Shown: positions 44,138-52,962 of the stretch, in pieces | How the letters are laid out: every line of letters begins with the position of its first letter | How positions within the stretch are numbered: the stretch's first letter is position 1 | Assembly (NCBI RefSeq): GCF_900290235.1 | Contig: NZ_OLMK01000036.1 | Coordinates: 62,001-126,000 of the forward strand | Source of the DNA: Streptomyces sp. MA5143a | GTDB lineage: Bacteria; Actinomycetota; Actinomycetes; Streptomycetales; Streptomycetaceae | Length of the DNA: 64,000 bases | Direction of reading: 5' to 3' | Notes under the pieces: generated by a model | What the model saw: only the letters and a program-made list of their open reading frames with translations | Database searches by the model: none | What the model was told of the DNA's origin: nothing | Made by a program: the position numbers and the translations under genes

Positions 44138-46798
44138 GTGACCGCCGTCACTGACCACGCGGACCACACCGGGGACGGCGTCCCCGACGAGGCCGACGAT
44201 CCGACGAGTGGCCTCCCTGGGGACGACGTCTTCGAGCGGGAGCGCCCCAAGGGCGAGAACCAGTCTGGGGGCGAGAGGCACTTGGCGGGTCCAGAGAGCG
44301 ACGGTTCGGGGGAGCCGGGTGAGCTTGGTGAGCCGGCCGAGTCGGAGGCTGTTGAGTCTGGAGAGGCTGCGGAGTCCGAAACGGCTCATGAGTCCAGTGA
44401 TGGTCAAGGGATGAGCGAGGCTCCAGGTGTTGACGGGGCTGACGGCACTGCTGAGGGCCGTGAGGCCGCGGGCGACTCGGCGACCCTGGAGGTCTCGGGG
44501 GGCCCGGAAGCCCCGGAAGCCCCGGAAGCCCCGGAGGGTTCGGAGAGCCCGGAGAGCCCGGAGAACCTGGCCAGCCACGAGGGTCGGAAGGATCAGAACG
44601 AACAGGACGGTCAGGCTGCGGAGAAGCCCGCCAAGCGGGAGCGGCGGGGGAGTTGGTGGAGTCGGGTGGCACGGGAGAGCAGGCGAAGCTGGGAGGACAA
44701 GCAAGCCCCGGAAGACACGGATGGCCGGGAAGGGCGCGAAAAGGGTGCCCACGCGCGCGTGAAGGGTGATGACGCGCGCGTGAGGGGCGATGACGGGCGC
44801 GTGAAGGGCGACGACGAGCCCGACAGGGCCGACTCGCGGCGCATCGCCTCCGCCGAGTCAGCGGCCCGTACGGATCGCGCCGGCGGTACGGATCGCGTCG
44901 GCCGTACCGACCGCGCCGGTCGTAGCGATCGCGTCAGCCGTACGGATCGCACTGGTCGTACGGGGCGCCTCGGCCGTACCGAGCCCGGGCGCACCGATCA
45001 TCCCGGCCGTACGGACCGCGTCGGGCGTAGCGACCCCGGCCGTTCGGACACCGCTCGTGGTGCGGAGTCCGCTGGTCGTGGGGAGGCCGAGGAGTCCTGG
45101 GACGATGGGCTCATCGCGCGGCGGGTGTCCGAGACGAGCGGCTCCGAAGAGGCCGCGCCGGTGTCGATGATGGAGACGAGGCCCGCCGGTTCGCAGTCGG
45201 TCAGCCCGTTGGCGTACGACACCGCCCTGCGGTCCCGGCTGGACGCGTTGCGGGAGCTGGTCGGGCTGTCACGGACACGGCTGGACAGCAGGACCCTCGC
45301 GGAGGCGGGTCGGGTGCTGGACGAGGCGGCGGCGCGGCGCAAGCTCTCGGGGCAGCACACGGTCGTCGCCATCGCGGGTGCCACCGGCAGTGGCAAGTCG
45401 ACGCTGTTCAACGCGCTCGCCGGCGTGGCGATCTCGGAGACGGGCGTCCGCAGGCCCACCACGGCGGCGCCCATCGCGTGCAGTTGGAGCGACGGCGCCG
45501 CCACCCTGATCGACCGGCTCGGCATTCCGGGACGGCTGCGACGGCGGCCGTTGCAGAGCGCGGAGGCGGAGGCGCAGCTGGCCGGTCTCGTCCTGGTGGA
45601 CCTCCCCGACCACGACTCGGCGGCGGTGCAGCACCGGCAGCAGGTGGACCGGATCCTGGGGCTCGTCGACGCGGTCATCTGGGTCGTCGACCCGGAGAAG
45701 TACGCCGACGCCGTGCTCCACGAGCGGTATCTGCGGCCTCTCGCGGGCCACGCCGAGGTCATGTTCGTGGTGCTCAACCAGGTGGACCGGCTGCCCGGTG
45801 AGGCCGCGCACCAAGTGCTCGACGATCTACGGCGGCTGCTCGACGAGGACGGGATCGCGCTCGGGGAACACGGCGAACCCGGCGCGGCCGTGCTCGCCCT
45901 GTCCGCGCTCACCGGCGATGGGGTGGCGGAACTGCGGGAGGCGCTCGGACAGTTCGTGGCCGAGCGGGGAGCACCGGGCCGCCGGGTCCAGGCCGATCTG
46001 GACGCGGCCGCCGCGCGGCTGTGGCCGGTCTACGCGACCGGGCGGCGCACGGGGCTCAGTGAGCGGGCGCGGAACGAGTTCGCCGCGCGGCTCGCCGACG
46101 CGGTGGGCGCCACCGCTGCGGGCGAGGCCGCCGAACGGGCCTGGCTGCGCAACGCCAACCGCGCGTGCGGCACGCCCTGGCTCCGGCTGTGGCGCTGGTA
46201 CGAGGGGCGGAGCGACCTCCCGACCGGGCGTCACTCCCTGAGGATGCCCGTGGACGAGGAGCCCACCGCGCGGCAGCGCGTCGAACAGGCCGTACGGGTC
46301 CTGTCCGACCGTGCCGCGGCGGGGTTGCCGGCGCCGTGGGCGCAGGCGGTGCGTGAAGCGGCGGCGCGCGGGGCGCTGGGGCTGCCCGAGGCGCTGGACG
46401 AGCTGGCGGCCCGGGTCGGAGCACCCACCGGACGGCCCCAGCGGCCGGGCTGGTGGCCCGCCGCGGTGCTGGCCCAGGCGTCCATGACCGTGCTTCAGGT
46501 CCTGGGCGGGCTGTGGCTGTTGGGGCAGATCATCGGTGTCATGTCCCCGAACCTGGGGGTGCCGGTGCTGCTGATGGTGATCGGCATCGTCGGAGGTCCG
46601 GTCGTGGAGTGGGGATGCAGGCTGGCGGCACGGGGGCCGGCCCGGCGCTACGGTCTCGAAGCCGAGCGGCGGCTGTGGGAGGCGGCCGCCGGGTGCGGCC
46701 GGGCGCGGGTGCTGGACCCGGTGGCCGCCGAGTTGCTGCGCTACCGGGAGGTGCGCGAGCAGTACGGACGGGTGCTGGGGGCGGCACAGGTGGGGTGA
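44138..46798 (+). CDS. dynB: Dynamin-like GTPase with membrane helices (DynB-like)
   Basis: An 886-residue protein. The first about 330 residues are disordered: an acidic Glu/Pro/Ser part with EAPEAPEAPE-type repeats, then (A/G)RVKGDD repeats, then about ten imperfect hexapeptides of the type RTDRAG (about 245-310). The GTPase domain follows with GATGSGKSTLFNALAGV (about 411-427) and VLVDLPDHDS. Two closely spaced helices near the C-terminus (VLAQASMTVLQVLGGLWLLG and the next 25 residues) should insert in the membrane. It is the partner of the upstream GTPase in the septum-associated dynamin pair. GTG 44138 is preferred to GTG 44129 because AAGGAG touches the latter. Confidence 0.82.
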   Translation: MTAVTDHADHTGDGVPDEADDPTSGLPGDDVFERERPKGENQSGGERHLAGPESDGSGEPGELGEPAESEAVESGEAAESETAHESSDGQGMSEAPGVDGADGTAEGREAAGDSATLEVSGGPEAPEAPEAPEGSESPESPENLASHEGRKDQNEQDGQAAEKPAKRERRGSWWSRVARESRRSWEDKQAPEDTDGREGREKGAHARVKGDDARVRGDDGRVKGDDEPDRADSRRIASAESAARTDRAGGTDRVGRTDRAGRSDRVSRTDRTGRTGRLGRTEPGRTDHPGRTDRVGRSDPGRSDTARGAESAGRGEAEESWDDGLIARRVSETSGSEEAAPVSMMETRPAGSQSVSPLAYDTALRSRLDALRELVGLSRTRLDSRTLAEAGRVLDEAAARRKLSGQHTVVAIAGATGSGKSTLFNALAGVAISETGVRRPTTAAPIACSWSDGAATLIDRLGIPGRLRRRPLQSAEAEAQLAGLVLVDLPDHDSAAVQHRQQVDRILGLVDAVIWVVDPEKYADAVLHERYLRPLAGHAEVMFVVLNQVDRLPGEAAHQVLDDLRRLLDEDGIALGEHGEPGAAVLALSALTGDGVAELREALGQFVAERGAPGRRVQADLDAAAARLWPVYATGRRTGLSERARNEFAARLADAVGATAAGEAAERAWLRNANRACGTPWLRLWRWYEGRSDLPTGRHSLRMPVDEEPTARQRVEQAVRVLSDRAAAGLPAPWAQAVREAAARGALGLPEALDELAARVGAPTGRPQRPGWWPAAVLAQASMTVLQVLGGLWLLGQIIGVMSPNLGVPVLLMVIGIVGGPVVEWGCRLAARGPARRYGLEAERRLWEAAAGCGRARVLDPVAAELLRYREVREQYGRVLGAAQVG

Positions 46799-47101
46799 TT
46801 CCTCGCCGGCCTCTGCCTCGTTCACCCGGTCGGGTCGTATGCCTGGTCCACCCGGTGGGCCCTGCCCCTTCACCCGCTCGGGTGGCGGAGTTCTCCACAA
46901 CTCGCGGGTAATGCACAGCGCTCAGCGGGCTCGTCCCCGCGACGGCAGTCTGGATTCGCGGCGATCGCAGCGCCACGGTCCCCTCGCACGGAGCGGCGGG
47001 GCGGGGGCGGCGCGGTCACCGCGACAGACAGCGGTCGTACGGGACGGGCCCGTACGCGTATCCGGCCGGCGTCGGTGCCGGTGTGAGGGAGGGTTCGCGA
47101 G
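46799..47101. other. 303-base gap with three ACCCG-N2-CGGGT-like elements
   Basis: Palindromic ACCCG-GT-CGGGT (46824-46835), a degenerate copy ACCCGGTGGGC (46850-46860) and ACCCG-CT-CGGGT (46872-46883) lie between dynB and ssbB. No gene is visible. They may bind a regulator of ssbB or form RNA structure at the end of the dynB transcript. Confidence 0.45.
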
Positions 47102-47593
47102 ATGAACGAGACGATGGTGTGCGTGGTGGGGAACGTGGCGACCCAGCCGGTCTGCCGCGAGTTGTCGACGGGCTCCTCGGCCCGGTTCCGGCTGGCGGTG
47201 ACCTCGCGGTACTGGGACCGGGAGAAGAGCGAGTGGACCGACGGCCACACCAACTTCTTCACGGTGTGGGCGCGGCGCACCCTGGCGGCGAACGTGGCGT
47301 CGTCCGTGTCGCTGGGCGATCCGGTCGTGGTGCAGGGGCGGTTGAAGGTGCGCACCGAGCAACGGGACGGGCAGAGCTGGGTCTCGGCGGACGTGGACGC
47401 GGTCACGATCGGCCACGACCTGTCGCGGGGCACCTCCGCGTTCCGGCGGACTCCCCGGGGGGAGACGGCGGCACAGTCCCTGCCCCAGCCGGAGCCGAAC
47501 TGGGAGTCAACGGCCCCCGGCCGGCGCCTCGACACGGAAGCGGAACTGCACCCGGCGACGGAACGGCACGCGGAAGCAGTCGGAGTGACGTGA
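47102..47593 (+). CDS. ssbB: Single-stranded DNA-binding protein SsbB
   Basis: A 163-residue OB-fold protein. MNETMVCVVGNVATQPVCRE, ARFRLAVTSRYWDREKSEW and DPVVVQGRLKVRTEQRDGQS are the SSB core. The C-terminus (ATERHAEAVGVT) lacks the acidic DDDIPF-type tip that binds partner proteins, which marks this as the paralogue SsbB rather than the essential SsbA. In Streptomyces SsbB works in chromosome segregation during sporulation, in keeping with the dynamin pair upstream. ATG 47102, with GAGGGAGGG upstream. Confidence 0.88.
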   Translation: MNETMVCVVGNVATQPVCRELSTGSSARFRLAVTSRYWDREKSEWTDGHTNFFTVWARRTLAANVASSVSLGDPVVVQGRLKVRTEQRDGQSWVSADVDAVTIGHDLSRGTSAFRRTPRGETAAQSLPQPEPNWESTAPGRRLDTEAELHPATERHAEAVGVT

Positions 47594-47938
47594 CGTCAGA
47601 GCGCGACGGCGAGACAGCAGGGTGTGAGTGGCGTGTCCTCAAGACGTGCGAGTCCGGTACCCGGCGGCGTTCCCGAGTGTCGGCCGCGTCGAACTGCGGC
47701 TTATCGGCAGGTGCGTGACGAACACTCCGGACGTAAATGCCATCGATTTGTCGATAAGCCCTGTCCATGACCTGTGCGGGCGATAACGATTCCGATTCGG
47801 ATCGGTTGTCCGACCATACGACTGGGAAGAGCGGAGCGCCGCGTCCCTAGGATGCCGGGCATAGCTCACGGGGCTTCTGATTCTGCTGGTGGGACCACAA
47901 CCCCCCACGTCAACGGGTCCTGCTCGAAGGGAAATTCT
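47594..47938. other. 345-base gap with a widely spaced dyad
   Basis: No gene is seen. GGCTTATCG (47698-47706) and CGATAAGCC (47752-47760) form a nine-base inverted repeat with arms 54 bases apart, about five helical turns; a further CGATAACG follows at about 47780. They may be operator half-sites of the surface-protein gene that follows. Confidence 0.4.
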
Positions 47939-49381
47939 GTGGTTTCTTCGTTCTCGGCGCCGTTCACCGTGTCGTCCGGGTGGTCCGCGTGCAGAAGAGG
48001 GGCGGCCCGTCTGGCCGCGGTGTCGCTCGCGACCGGCCTCGTCGTCGCGGGTGCGATCGTCACCGCGGGCACGGCCGTCGCCGACGAGGAGACGGTGCAG
48101 AGCCCGGGCGGAGCTACGGCCACCATAGGTGGCCTGAAGACGTACGGGACGGCCGTGGTCCGCGCCGACGGTGAGGAGCAGCAGCTGCCCGCCGGTCTGT
48201 TCGAGATGTTCGTCGACGGCGGCGGCACCCTGCAGACCTATTGCGTCGACCTCCAGAACCCCACGCAGAAGGACGCCACGTACCAGGAGACCCCCTGGAG
48301 CGGCACCTCCCTGGGGCACAACAAGAACGCCGGCAAGATCAACTGGATCCTGCAGAACTCGTATCCCCAGGTGAACGACCTCGCCGCCCTCGCCGGCAAG
48401 GCGGGCGCCAAGGGGCTCACCGAGCAGGACGCGGCGGCCGGTACCCAGGTCGCGATCTGGCGGTACTCCGACGGGGCCGAAGTGACGGCCCTCGACCCGG
48501 AGGCCGAGAAGCTCGCCGACTACCTGGAGAAGAGCGCCCGGAACCTGTCGGAGCCGGCGGCCTCGCTGACCCTCGACCCGCCGGCGGTCTCCGGGCGGGC
48601 GGGCGAGCGCCTCGGGCCGGTCAAGGTGCGCACCAACGCCGACGGCGTCACGGTGACCCCGCCGTCGGACGCCACCGCGGCCGGTGTGAAGGTCGTCGAC
48701 GCGGACGGCAAGGCCGTGACCTCGGCACGCGACGGCAGCGAGCTGTACTTCGAGGTGCCCGAGGACAGCGAGGACGGCTCGGCGGCGCTGGCCGTCGAGG
48801 CCTCCACCACCGTGCCGGTCGGTCGCGCCTTCGCCTCCGAGACGCGCAGCCAGACCCAGATCCTCGCGGGCTCCAGCGCGTCCACGGTTTCCGCCACGGC
48901 CACCGCGACCTGGGCCACCACCGGCGCGATACCCGCACTGTCCGCCGAGAAGAACTGCGCGGAGGGCGGCCTCGACCTCACCGTGGCCAACCCCGGGGAC
49001 GAGCCCTTCGCCTTCGAGCTGATGGGGATCGACTACGCCATCGAGGCGGGCGAGACCCGGACGGTGACCATCCCGCTCCAGGAGGACCAGGCCTATGACT
49101 TCACGATCAAGGGAGCGAACGGCCTCGCGAAGCAGTTCCGCGGTGTCCTCGACTGCCGGACGGAGACCGAGGCCGACGCGGCCGGCGCGTCCGTGCAGAC
49201 GCTGAGCGAGCCCAGCCCGGCGACGGTCGGCGGCGGCGCCGTCACCGACTCCGCCGGCGACCTCGCCGAGACCGGCAGCTCCGGCGCGACCCCGGTGATC
49301 GGGGGCCTCGCCATCGCCCTGGTCGTGATCGGCGGCGCCGTGATGATCGTCCTGCGCAAGCGGGAGCAGCAGAAGCAGTAG
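47939..49381 (+). CDS. Thioester-domain (TQXA) surface protein with LAETG sortase signal
   Basis: A 480-residue cell-wall-anchored protein. A signal peptide (about 15-50) leads to a thioester domain: the Cys of LQTYCVDLQNPTQ and the Gln of AAGTQVAIWRY (about 100-185) form an internal Cys-Gln thioester that bonds covalently to amines on target surfaces. Beta-rich Thr/Ala/Asp sequence follows (about 200-420) and the end is LAETGSSGATPVIGGLAIAL plus a basic tail, a sortase E-type signal. GTG 47939 is chosen with GAAGGGAAA eight bases upstream. Such proteins probably serve adhesion. Stands alone. Confidence 0.9.
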   Translation: MVSSFSAPFTVSSGWSACRRGAARLAAVSLATGLVVAGAIVTAGTAVADEETVQSPGGATATIGGLKTYGTAVVRADGEEQQLPAGLFEMFVDGGGTLQTYCVDLQNPTQKDATYQETPWSGTSLGHNKNAGKINWILQNSYPQVNDLAALAGKAGAKGLTEQDAAAGTQVAIWRYSDGAEVTALDPEAEKLADYLEKSARNLSEPAASLTLDPPAVSGRAGERLGPVKVRTNADGVTVTPPSDATAAGVKVVDADGKAVTSARDGSELYFEVPEDSEDGSAALAVEASTTVPVGRAFASETRSQTQILAGSSASTVSATATATWATTGAIPALSAEKNCAEGGLDLTVANPGDEPFAFELMGIDYAIEAGETRTVTIPLQEDQAYDFTIKGANGLAKQFRGVLDCRTETEADAAGASVQTLSEPSPATVGGGAVTDSAGDLAETGSSGATPVIGGLAIALVVIGGAVMIVLRKREQQKQ

Positions 49382-49586
49382 CCGACGAGCAGAGTTCCTT
49401 GGCAACTCAACAGCGAGTGACCGCGCGGTGACCTCCGCGAGCGACGCGGCCCCGGTACGCCCCTCAGGCGCCGGGGCCGCGTCACTCTCGCGGGGCCTCA
49501 CCATCCGGTTTCCGTCGAGGGCTGGCCGTGCGGCAAGATGGGTGGTACTGCCCACTGCCAGATTTCAAGTTGCCGGACGGTTTCTC

Positions 49587-51251
49587 TTGGCTGAGTACAT
49601 CTACACGATGCGCAAGACACGCAAGGCGCACGGCGACAAGGTGATCCTTGACGACGTCACGCTGAGCTTCCTTCCCGGCGCGAAGATCGGTGTGGTCGGA
49701 CCGAACGGTGCCGGAAAGTCCACTGTTCTCAAGATCATGGCGGGCCTCGAACAGCCCTCCAACGGTGACGCCTTCCTGTCGCCCGGCTACACCGTCGGCA
49801 TGCTCCTGCAGGAGCCGCCGCTGGACGAGTCGAAGACTGTCCTGCAGAACGTCCAGGACGGCGCAGCCGAGATCATGGGCAAGCTCCACCGCTTCAACGA
49901 GGTCGCGGAGCTCATGGCGACCGACTACTCGGACGCGCTCCTCGACGAGATGGGCAAGCTCCAGGAGGACCTGGACCACGCGAACGCCTGGGACCTGGAC
50001 ACCCAGCTGGAGCAGGCCATGGACGCCCTGGGCTGCCCGCCCGGCGACTGGCCCGTCACCAACCTGTCCGGTGGTGAGCGCCGCCGCGTCGCCCTGTGCA
50101 AGCTGCTGCTCGAAGCCCCCGACCTGCTGCTCCTCGACGAGCCCACCAACCACCTGGACGCCGAGTCCGTGCAGTGGCTGGAGCAGCACCTCGCGAAGTA
50201 CCCCGGCACCGTCGTCGCCGTCACCCACGACCGGTACTTCCTCGACAACGTCGCCGGCTGGATCCTGGAGCTCGACCGCGGCCGCGCGATCGGCTACGAG
50301 GGCAACTACTCCACCTACCTGGAGACCAAGCAGACCCGTCTCAAGGTCGAGGGCCAGAAGGACGCCAAGCGCGCCAAGCGGCTCAAGGAAGAGCTGGAGT
50401 GGGTCCGCTCCAACGCCAAGGGCCGCCAGGCCAAGTCCAAGGCCCGTCTCGCCCGGTACGAGGAGATGGCGGCCGAGGCCGACAAGATGCGGAAGCTGGA
50501 CTTCGAGGAGATCCAGATCCCGCCGGGCCCCCGTCTGGGCAACGTGGTCGTCGAGGTCAACAACCTCAGCAAGGCCTTCGGCGAGAAGGTCCTGATCGAC
50601 GACCTCTCCTTCACGCTGCCGCGCAACGGCATCGTGGGCATCATCGGCCCGAACGGTGCCGGCAAGACGACCCTCTTCAAGATGATCCAGGGCCTGGAGG
50701 AGCCCGACTCCGGTTCGATCAAGGTCGGCGAGACCGTCAAGATCTCCTACGTCGACCAGAGCCGCGAGAACATCGACCCCAAGAAGACGCTGTGGGCCGT
50801 CGTCTCCGACGAGCTGGACTACATCAACGTCGGCCAGGTCGAGATGCCCTCCCGCGCCTACGTCTCCGCGTTCGGCTTCAAGGGGCCGGACCAGCAGAAG
50901 CCGGCCGGAGTGCTCTCCGGCGGTGAGCGCAACCGCCTCAACCTGGCGCTCACCCTCAAGCTGGGCGGCAACCTCCTGCTCCTCGACGAGCCGACCAACG
51001 ACCTCGACGTCGAGACCCTGTCGTCCCTGGAGAACGCGCTTCTGGAGTTCCCCGGCTGCGCCGTGGTCGTCTCCCACGACCGCTGGTTCCTGGACCGGGT
51101 GGCGACGCACATCCTCGCCTACGAGGGCGAGTCCAAGTGGTTCTGGTTCGAGGGCAACTTCGAGTCGTACGAGAAGAACAAGATCGAGCGGCTCGGTGCC
51201 GACGCCGCCCGTCCGCACCGCGCCACCTACAAGAAGCTGACCCGGGGCTGA
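49587..51251 (+). CDS. ettA: Energy-dependent translational throttle protein EttA (ABC-F)
   Basis: A 554-residue ABC-F protein, the same length as E. coli EttA. Two ATPase halves carry Walker A GPNGAGKST (about 38-46) and GPNGAGKTT (about 353-361), signatures LSGGERRRV and LSGGERNRL, and Walker B LLLLDEPTNHLD and LLLLDEPTNDLD. There is no membrane part. The linker holds the P-site tRNA interacting motif region rich in Lys/Arg. It acts on the ribosome E site to gate the first peptide bond according to ATP level. The start is TTG 49587 (AEYIYTMRK begins the family), with a weak ribosome site GGACGG; the upstream frame is not family sequence. Confidence 0.94.
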   Translation: MAEYIYTMRKTRKAHGDKVILDDVTLSFLPGAKIGVVGPNGAGKSTVLKIMAGLEQPSNGDAFLSPGYTVGMLLQEPPLDESKTVLQNVQDGAAEIMGKLHRFNEVAELMATDYSDALLDEMGKLQEDLDHANAWDLDTQLEQAMDALGCPPGDWPVTNLSGGERRRVALCKLLLEAPDLLLLDEPTNHLDAESVQWLEQHLAKYPGTVVAVTHDRYFLDNVAGWILELDRGRAIGYEGNYSTYLETKQTRLKVEGQKDAKRAKRLKEELEWVRSNAKGRQAKSKARLARYEEMAAEADKMRKLDFEEIQIPPGPRLGNVVVEVNNLSKAFGEKVLIDDLSFTLPRNGIVGIIGPNGAGKTTLFKMIQGLEEPDSGSIKVGETVKISYVDQSRENIDPKKTLWAVVSDELDYINVGQVEMPSRAYVSAFGFKGPDQQKPAGVLSGGERNRLNLALTLKLGGNLLLLDEPTNDLDVETLSSLENALLEFPGCAVVVSHDRWFLDRVATHILAYEGESKWFWFEGNFESYEKNKIERLGADAARPHRATYKKLTRG

Positions 51252-51253
51252 TC

Positions 51254-51664
51254 TTGCGGCACATCTACCGCTGCCCACTGCGCTGGGCGGACATGGACGC
51301 GTACGGCCACGTCAACAACGTGGTCTTCCTCCGCTACCTGGAGGAGGCCCGTATCGACTTCCTGTTCCGCCCGGAGAAGGACTTCAAGCAGGGGTCCGTG
51401 GTGGCACGCCATGAGATCGACTACCGGCGGCAGCTCGTCCACCGGCACAGGCCGGTGGACATCGAGCTGTGGGTCACGGAGATAAGAGCGGCGTCCTTCA
51501 CGATCACCTACGAGGTCAAGGATCCCGAGCAGGTCTATGTCACGGCCTCCACGGTGATCGTGCCGTTCGACTTCCAGGCCCAGCGCCCCCGTCGGCTCAC
51601 GGCGGAGGAACGCGAGTTCCTGGCGGAGTACCAGGACGACGAGGAGGGGGCCGTCGCCGCATGA
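51254..51664 (+). CDS. Acyl-CoA thioesterase (hotdog fold, 4-hydroxybenzoyl-CoA type)
   Basis: A 136-residue hotdog-fold protein with RWADMDAYGHVNNVVFLRYL, where the Asp and Asn-rich loop are the active-site motif of 4HBT thioesterases, and an ARHEIDYRRQLVHRH strand. It hydrolyses acyl-CoA or acyl-ACP thioesters; the substrate is unknown. The start is TTG 51254, two bases after the ettA stop. Its stop overlaps the next start by ATGA. So ettA, thioesterase and the next gene form one operon. Confidence 0.87.
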   Translation: MRHIYRCPLRWADMDAYGHVNNVVFLRYLEEARIDFLFRPEKDFKQGSVVARHEIDYRRQLVHRHRPVDIELWVTEIRAASFTITYEVKDPEQVYVTASTVIVPFDFQAQRPRRLTAEEREFLAEYQDDEEGAVAA

Positions 51665-52350
51665 CGGTGCTCCACCTCGCCGACGAGGGGGAGGCGGCGG
51701 ATCTCGCGGCCTTCCTCTCCCGGCTGCTCCACTACGACCGGGGTGCGGCGGTGCGTCTCCAGGCCGCCGGCACCGCCCTCGCCGTCTTCGGCCGGCCGCC
51801 CTCCTTCGAGGTGCTGGCCATCCGGGCGGTACGGCTCGCGAAGCCGTACGAGAACGGGCTGGACGTCACGCTCGACGTGACCGTGTCCGCGGGTGAACTG
51901 CTGGAGTCGATCGACGAGTCGGCGGCGACCGCGGTCGTGCCCGCCGCTGTCACCGGCCCGCCGTGGGCCGGGGTGCTGCCCCCGCGGGGCGGCTGGCGCC
52001 GAGAGCCGGGGCTGCCCGTCCAGGAGGCGGTACGGGCGAGGGTCGCAGAGGCAGTCGCCGAGTTCCGCTCCCGCACGGGGGAGCTGGCGCCGGAGCAGCG
52101 CACCCGGGCCGAACTCGACCGGATCGGGCGGGAGATCTGGTCCCGGCCGATCGGGGACACCACTCTGCCCGTGCGGGCCGCGCACGCGGCCCAGTCGCTG
52201 GGCTTCCTGCGGCCCGCGCGAGGCCGCACGGCGGAGGAACTGGAGCTCGCGCTCTTCTCGTCGGGCGCGTGGCTGCGCCTGCGCACGCCGTACGGGTCGA
52301 TCGCCGTACGACGCGCGGGACTCGGCGCGCTGGACGTCAGCGTCCGCTGA
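51661..52350 (+). CDS. Conserved actinobacterial protein of unknown function
   Basis: A 229-residue soluble protein that I do not recognise as a named family. It has alpha/beta character, no signal peptide, no membrane helix and no metal motif. FGRPPSFEVLAIRAVRLAKP and PWAGVLPPRGGWRREPGL look conserved-type, and the C-terminal half is helical (EAVRARVAEAVAEFRSRTGE). It is translationally coupled (ATGA) to the thioesterase gene, so a joint role is likely. Third-position GC is normal for the genome, so it is a real gene. Confidence 0.75.
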   Translation: MTVLHLADEGEAADLAAFLSRLLHYDRGAAVRLQAAGTALAVFGRPPSFEVLAIRAVRLAKPYENGLDVTLDVTVSAGELLESIDESAATAVVPAAVTGPPWAGVLPPRGGWRREPGLPVQEAVRARVAEAVAEFRSRTGELAPEQRTRAELDRIGREIWSRPIGDTTLPVRAAHAAQSLGFLRPARGRTAEELELALFSSGAWLRLRTPYGSIAVRRAGLGALDVSVR

Positions 52351-52366
52351 CCATCCGCTCAGCGGC

Positions 52367-52780
52367 TCAGTCGGGGGTGTTCACCATCGAGGCAGCCGCG
52401 TACGTCAGGTAGTTCCACAGGGTGTGCGCGTGTTCCTCGGAGAGGTCCAGCTCGTCGACGGCGTCCCGCATGTGCTTCAGCCAGGCGTCGTGCGCGGCCC
52501 GGTCGACGGTGAACGGCGCGTGCCGCATCCGCAGGCGGGGATGGCCACGGTTGTCGCTGTACGTGGTGGGGCCGCCCCAGTACTGGATCAGGAACAGCAC
52601 GAGGCGCTCCTCCGCCGGGCCCAGATCCTCCTCGGGATACATGGGCCGCAGGATCGGGTCCTCGGCGACCCCCTCGTAGAAGCGGCGCACGAGGCGCCGG
52701 AAGGTCTCCTCGCCACCGACCTGTTCGTAGAAGGTCTGCTCCTGAAGCGTGCCGCGCCGAATCTCTTTCACGTGTCCCAT
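52367..52780 (-). CDS. Truncated hemoglobin, group II (GlbO-like)
   Basis: A 137-residue globin. TFYEQVGGEETFRRLVRRFY covers helices A-B with Tyr at B10, VAEDPILRPMYPEEDL has Tyr at CD1, LFLIQYWGGPTTYSDNRGHP includes the E-F bend, LRMRHAPFTV contains the proximal His F8, and HDAWLKHMRDAV holds Trp G8, the mark of group II. It binds heme and O2/NO; in mycobacteria GlbO helps O2 handling at the membrane. ATG 52780; convergent with the preceding operon, 16 bases apart. Confidence 0.9.
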   Translation of the reverse strand: MGHVKEIRRGTLQEQTFYEQVGGEETFRRLVRRFYEGVAEDPILRPMYPEEDLGPAEERLVLFLIQYWGGPTTYSDNRGHPRLRMRHAPFTVDRAAHDAWLKHMRDAVDELDLSEEHAHTLWNYLTYAAASMVNTPD

Positions 52781-52962
52781 GGTCTCAGACGGGCGGACGG
52801 AGGACTCAAGGCTTAGGACCAAGGAGAAAACCGGGGGTCCGGGGGCACCGTGGCCGGCCGGGCGGCGCCTTCCGGGTGAGGTATGGGCGGCGGGAACGGT
52901 GGATTCCGGACCTGTGTGCCGCGACACTCGCCTCCGGGGGCGTCCGGCAGCACAGTGGAGAC

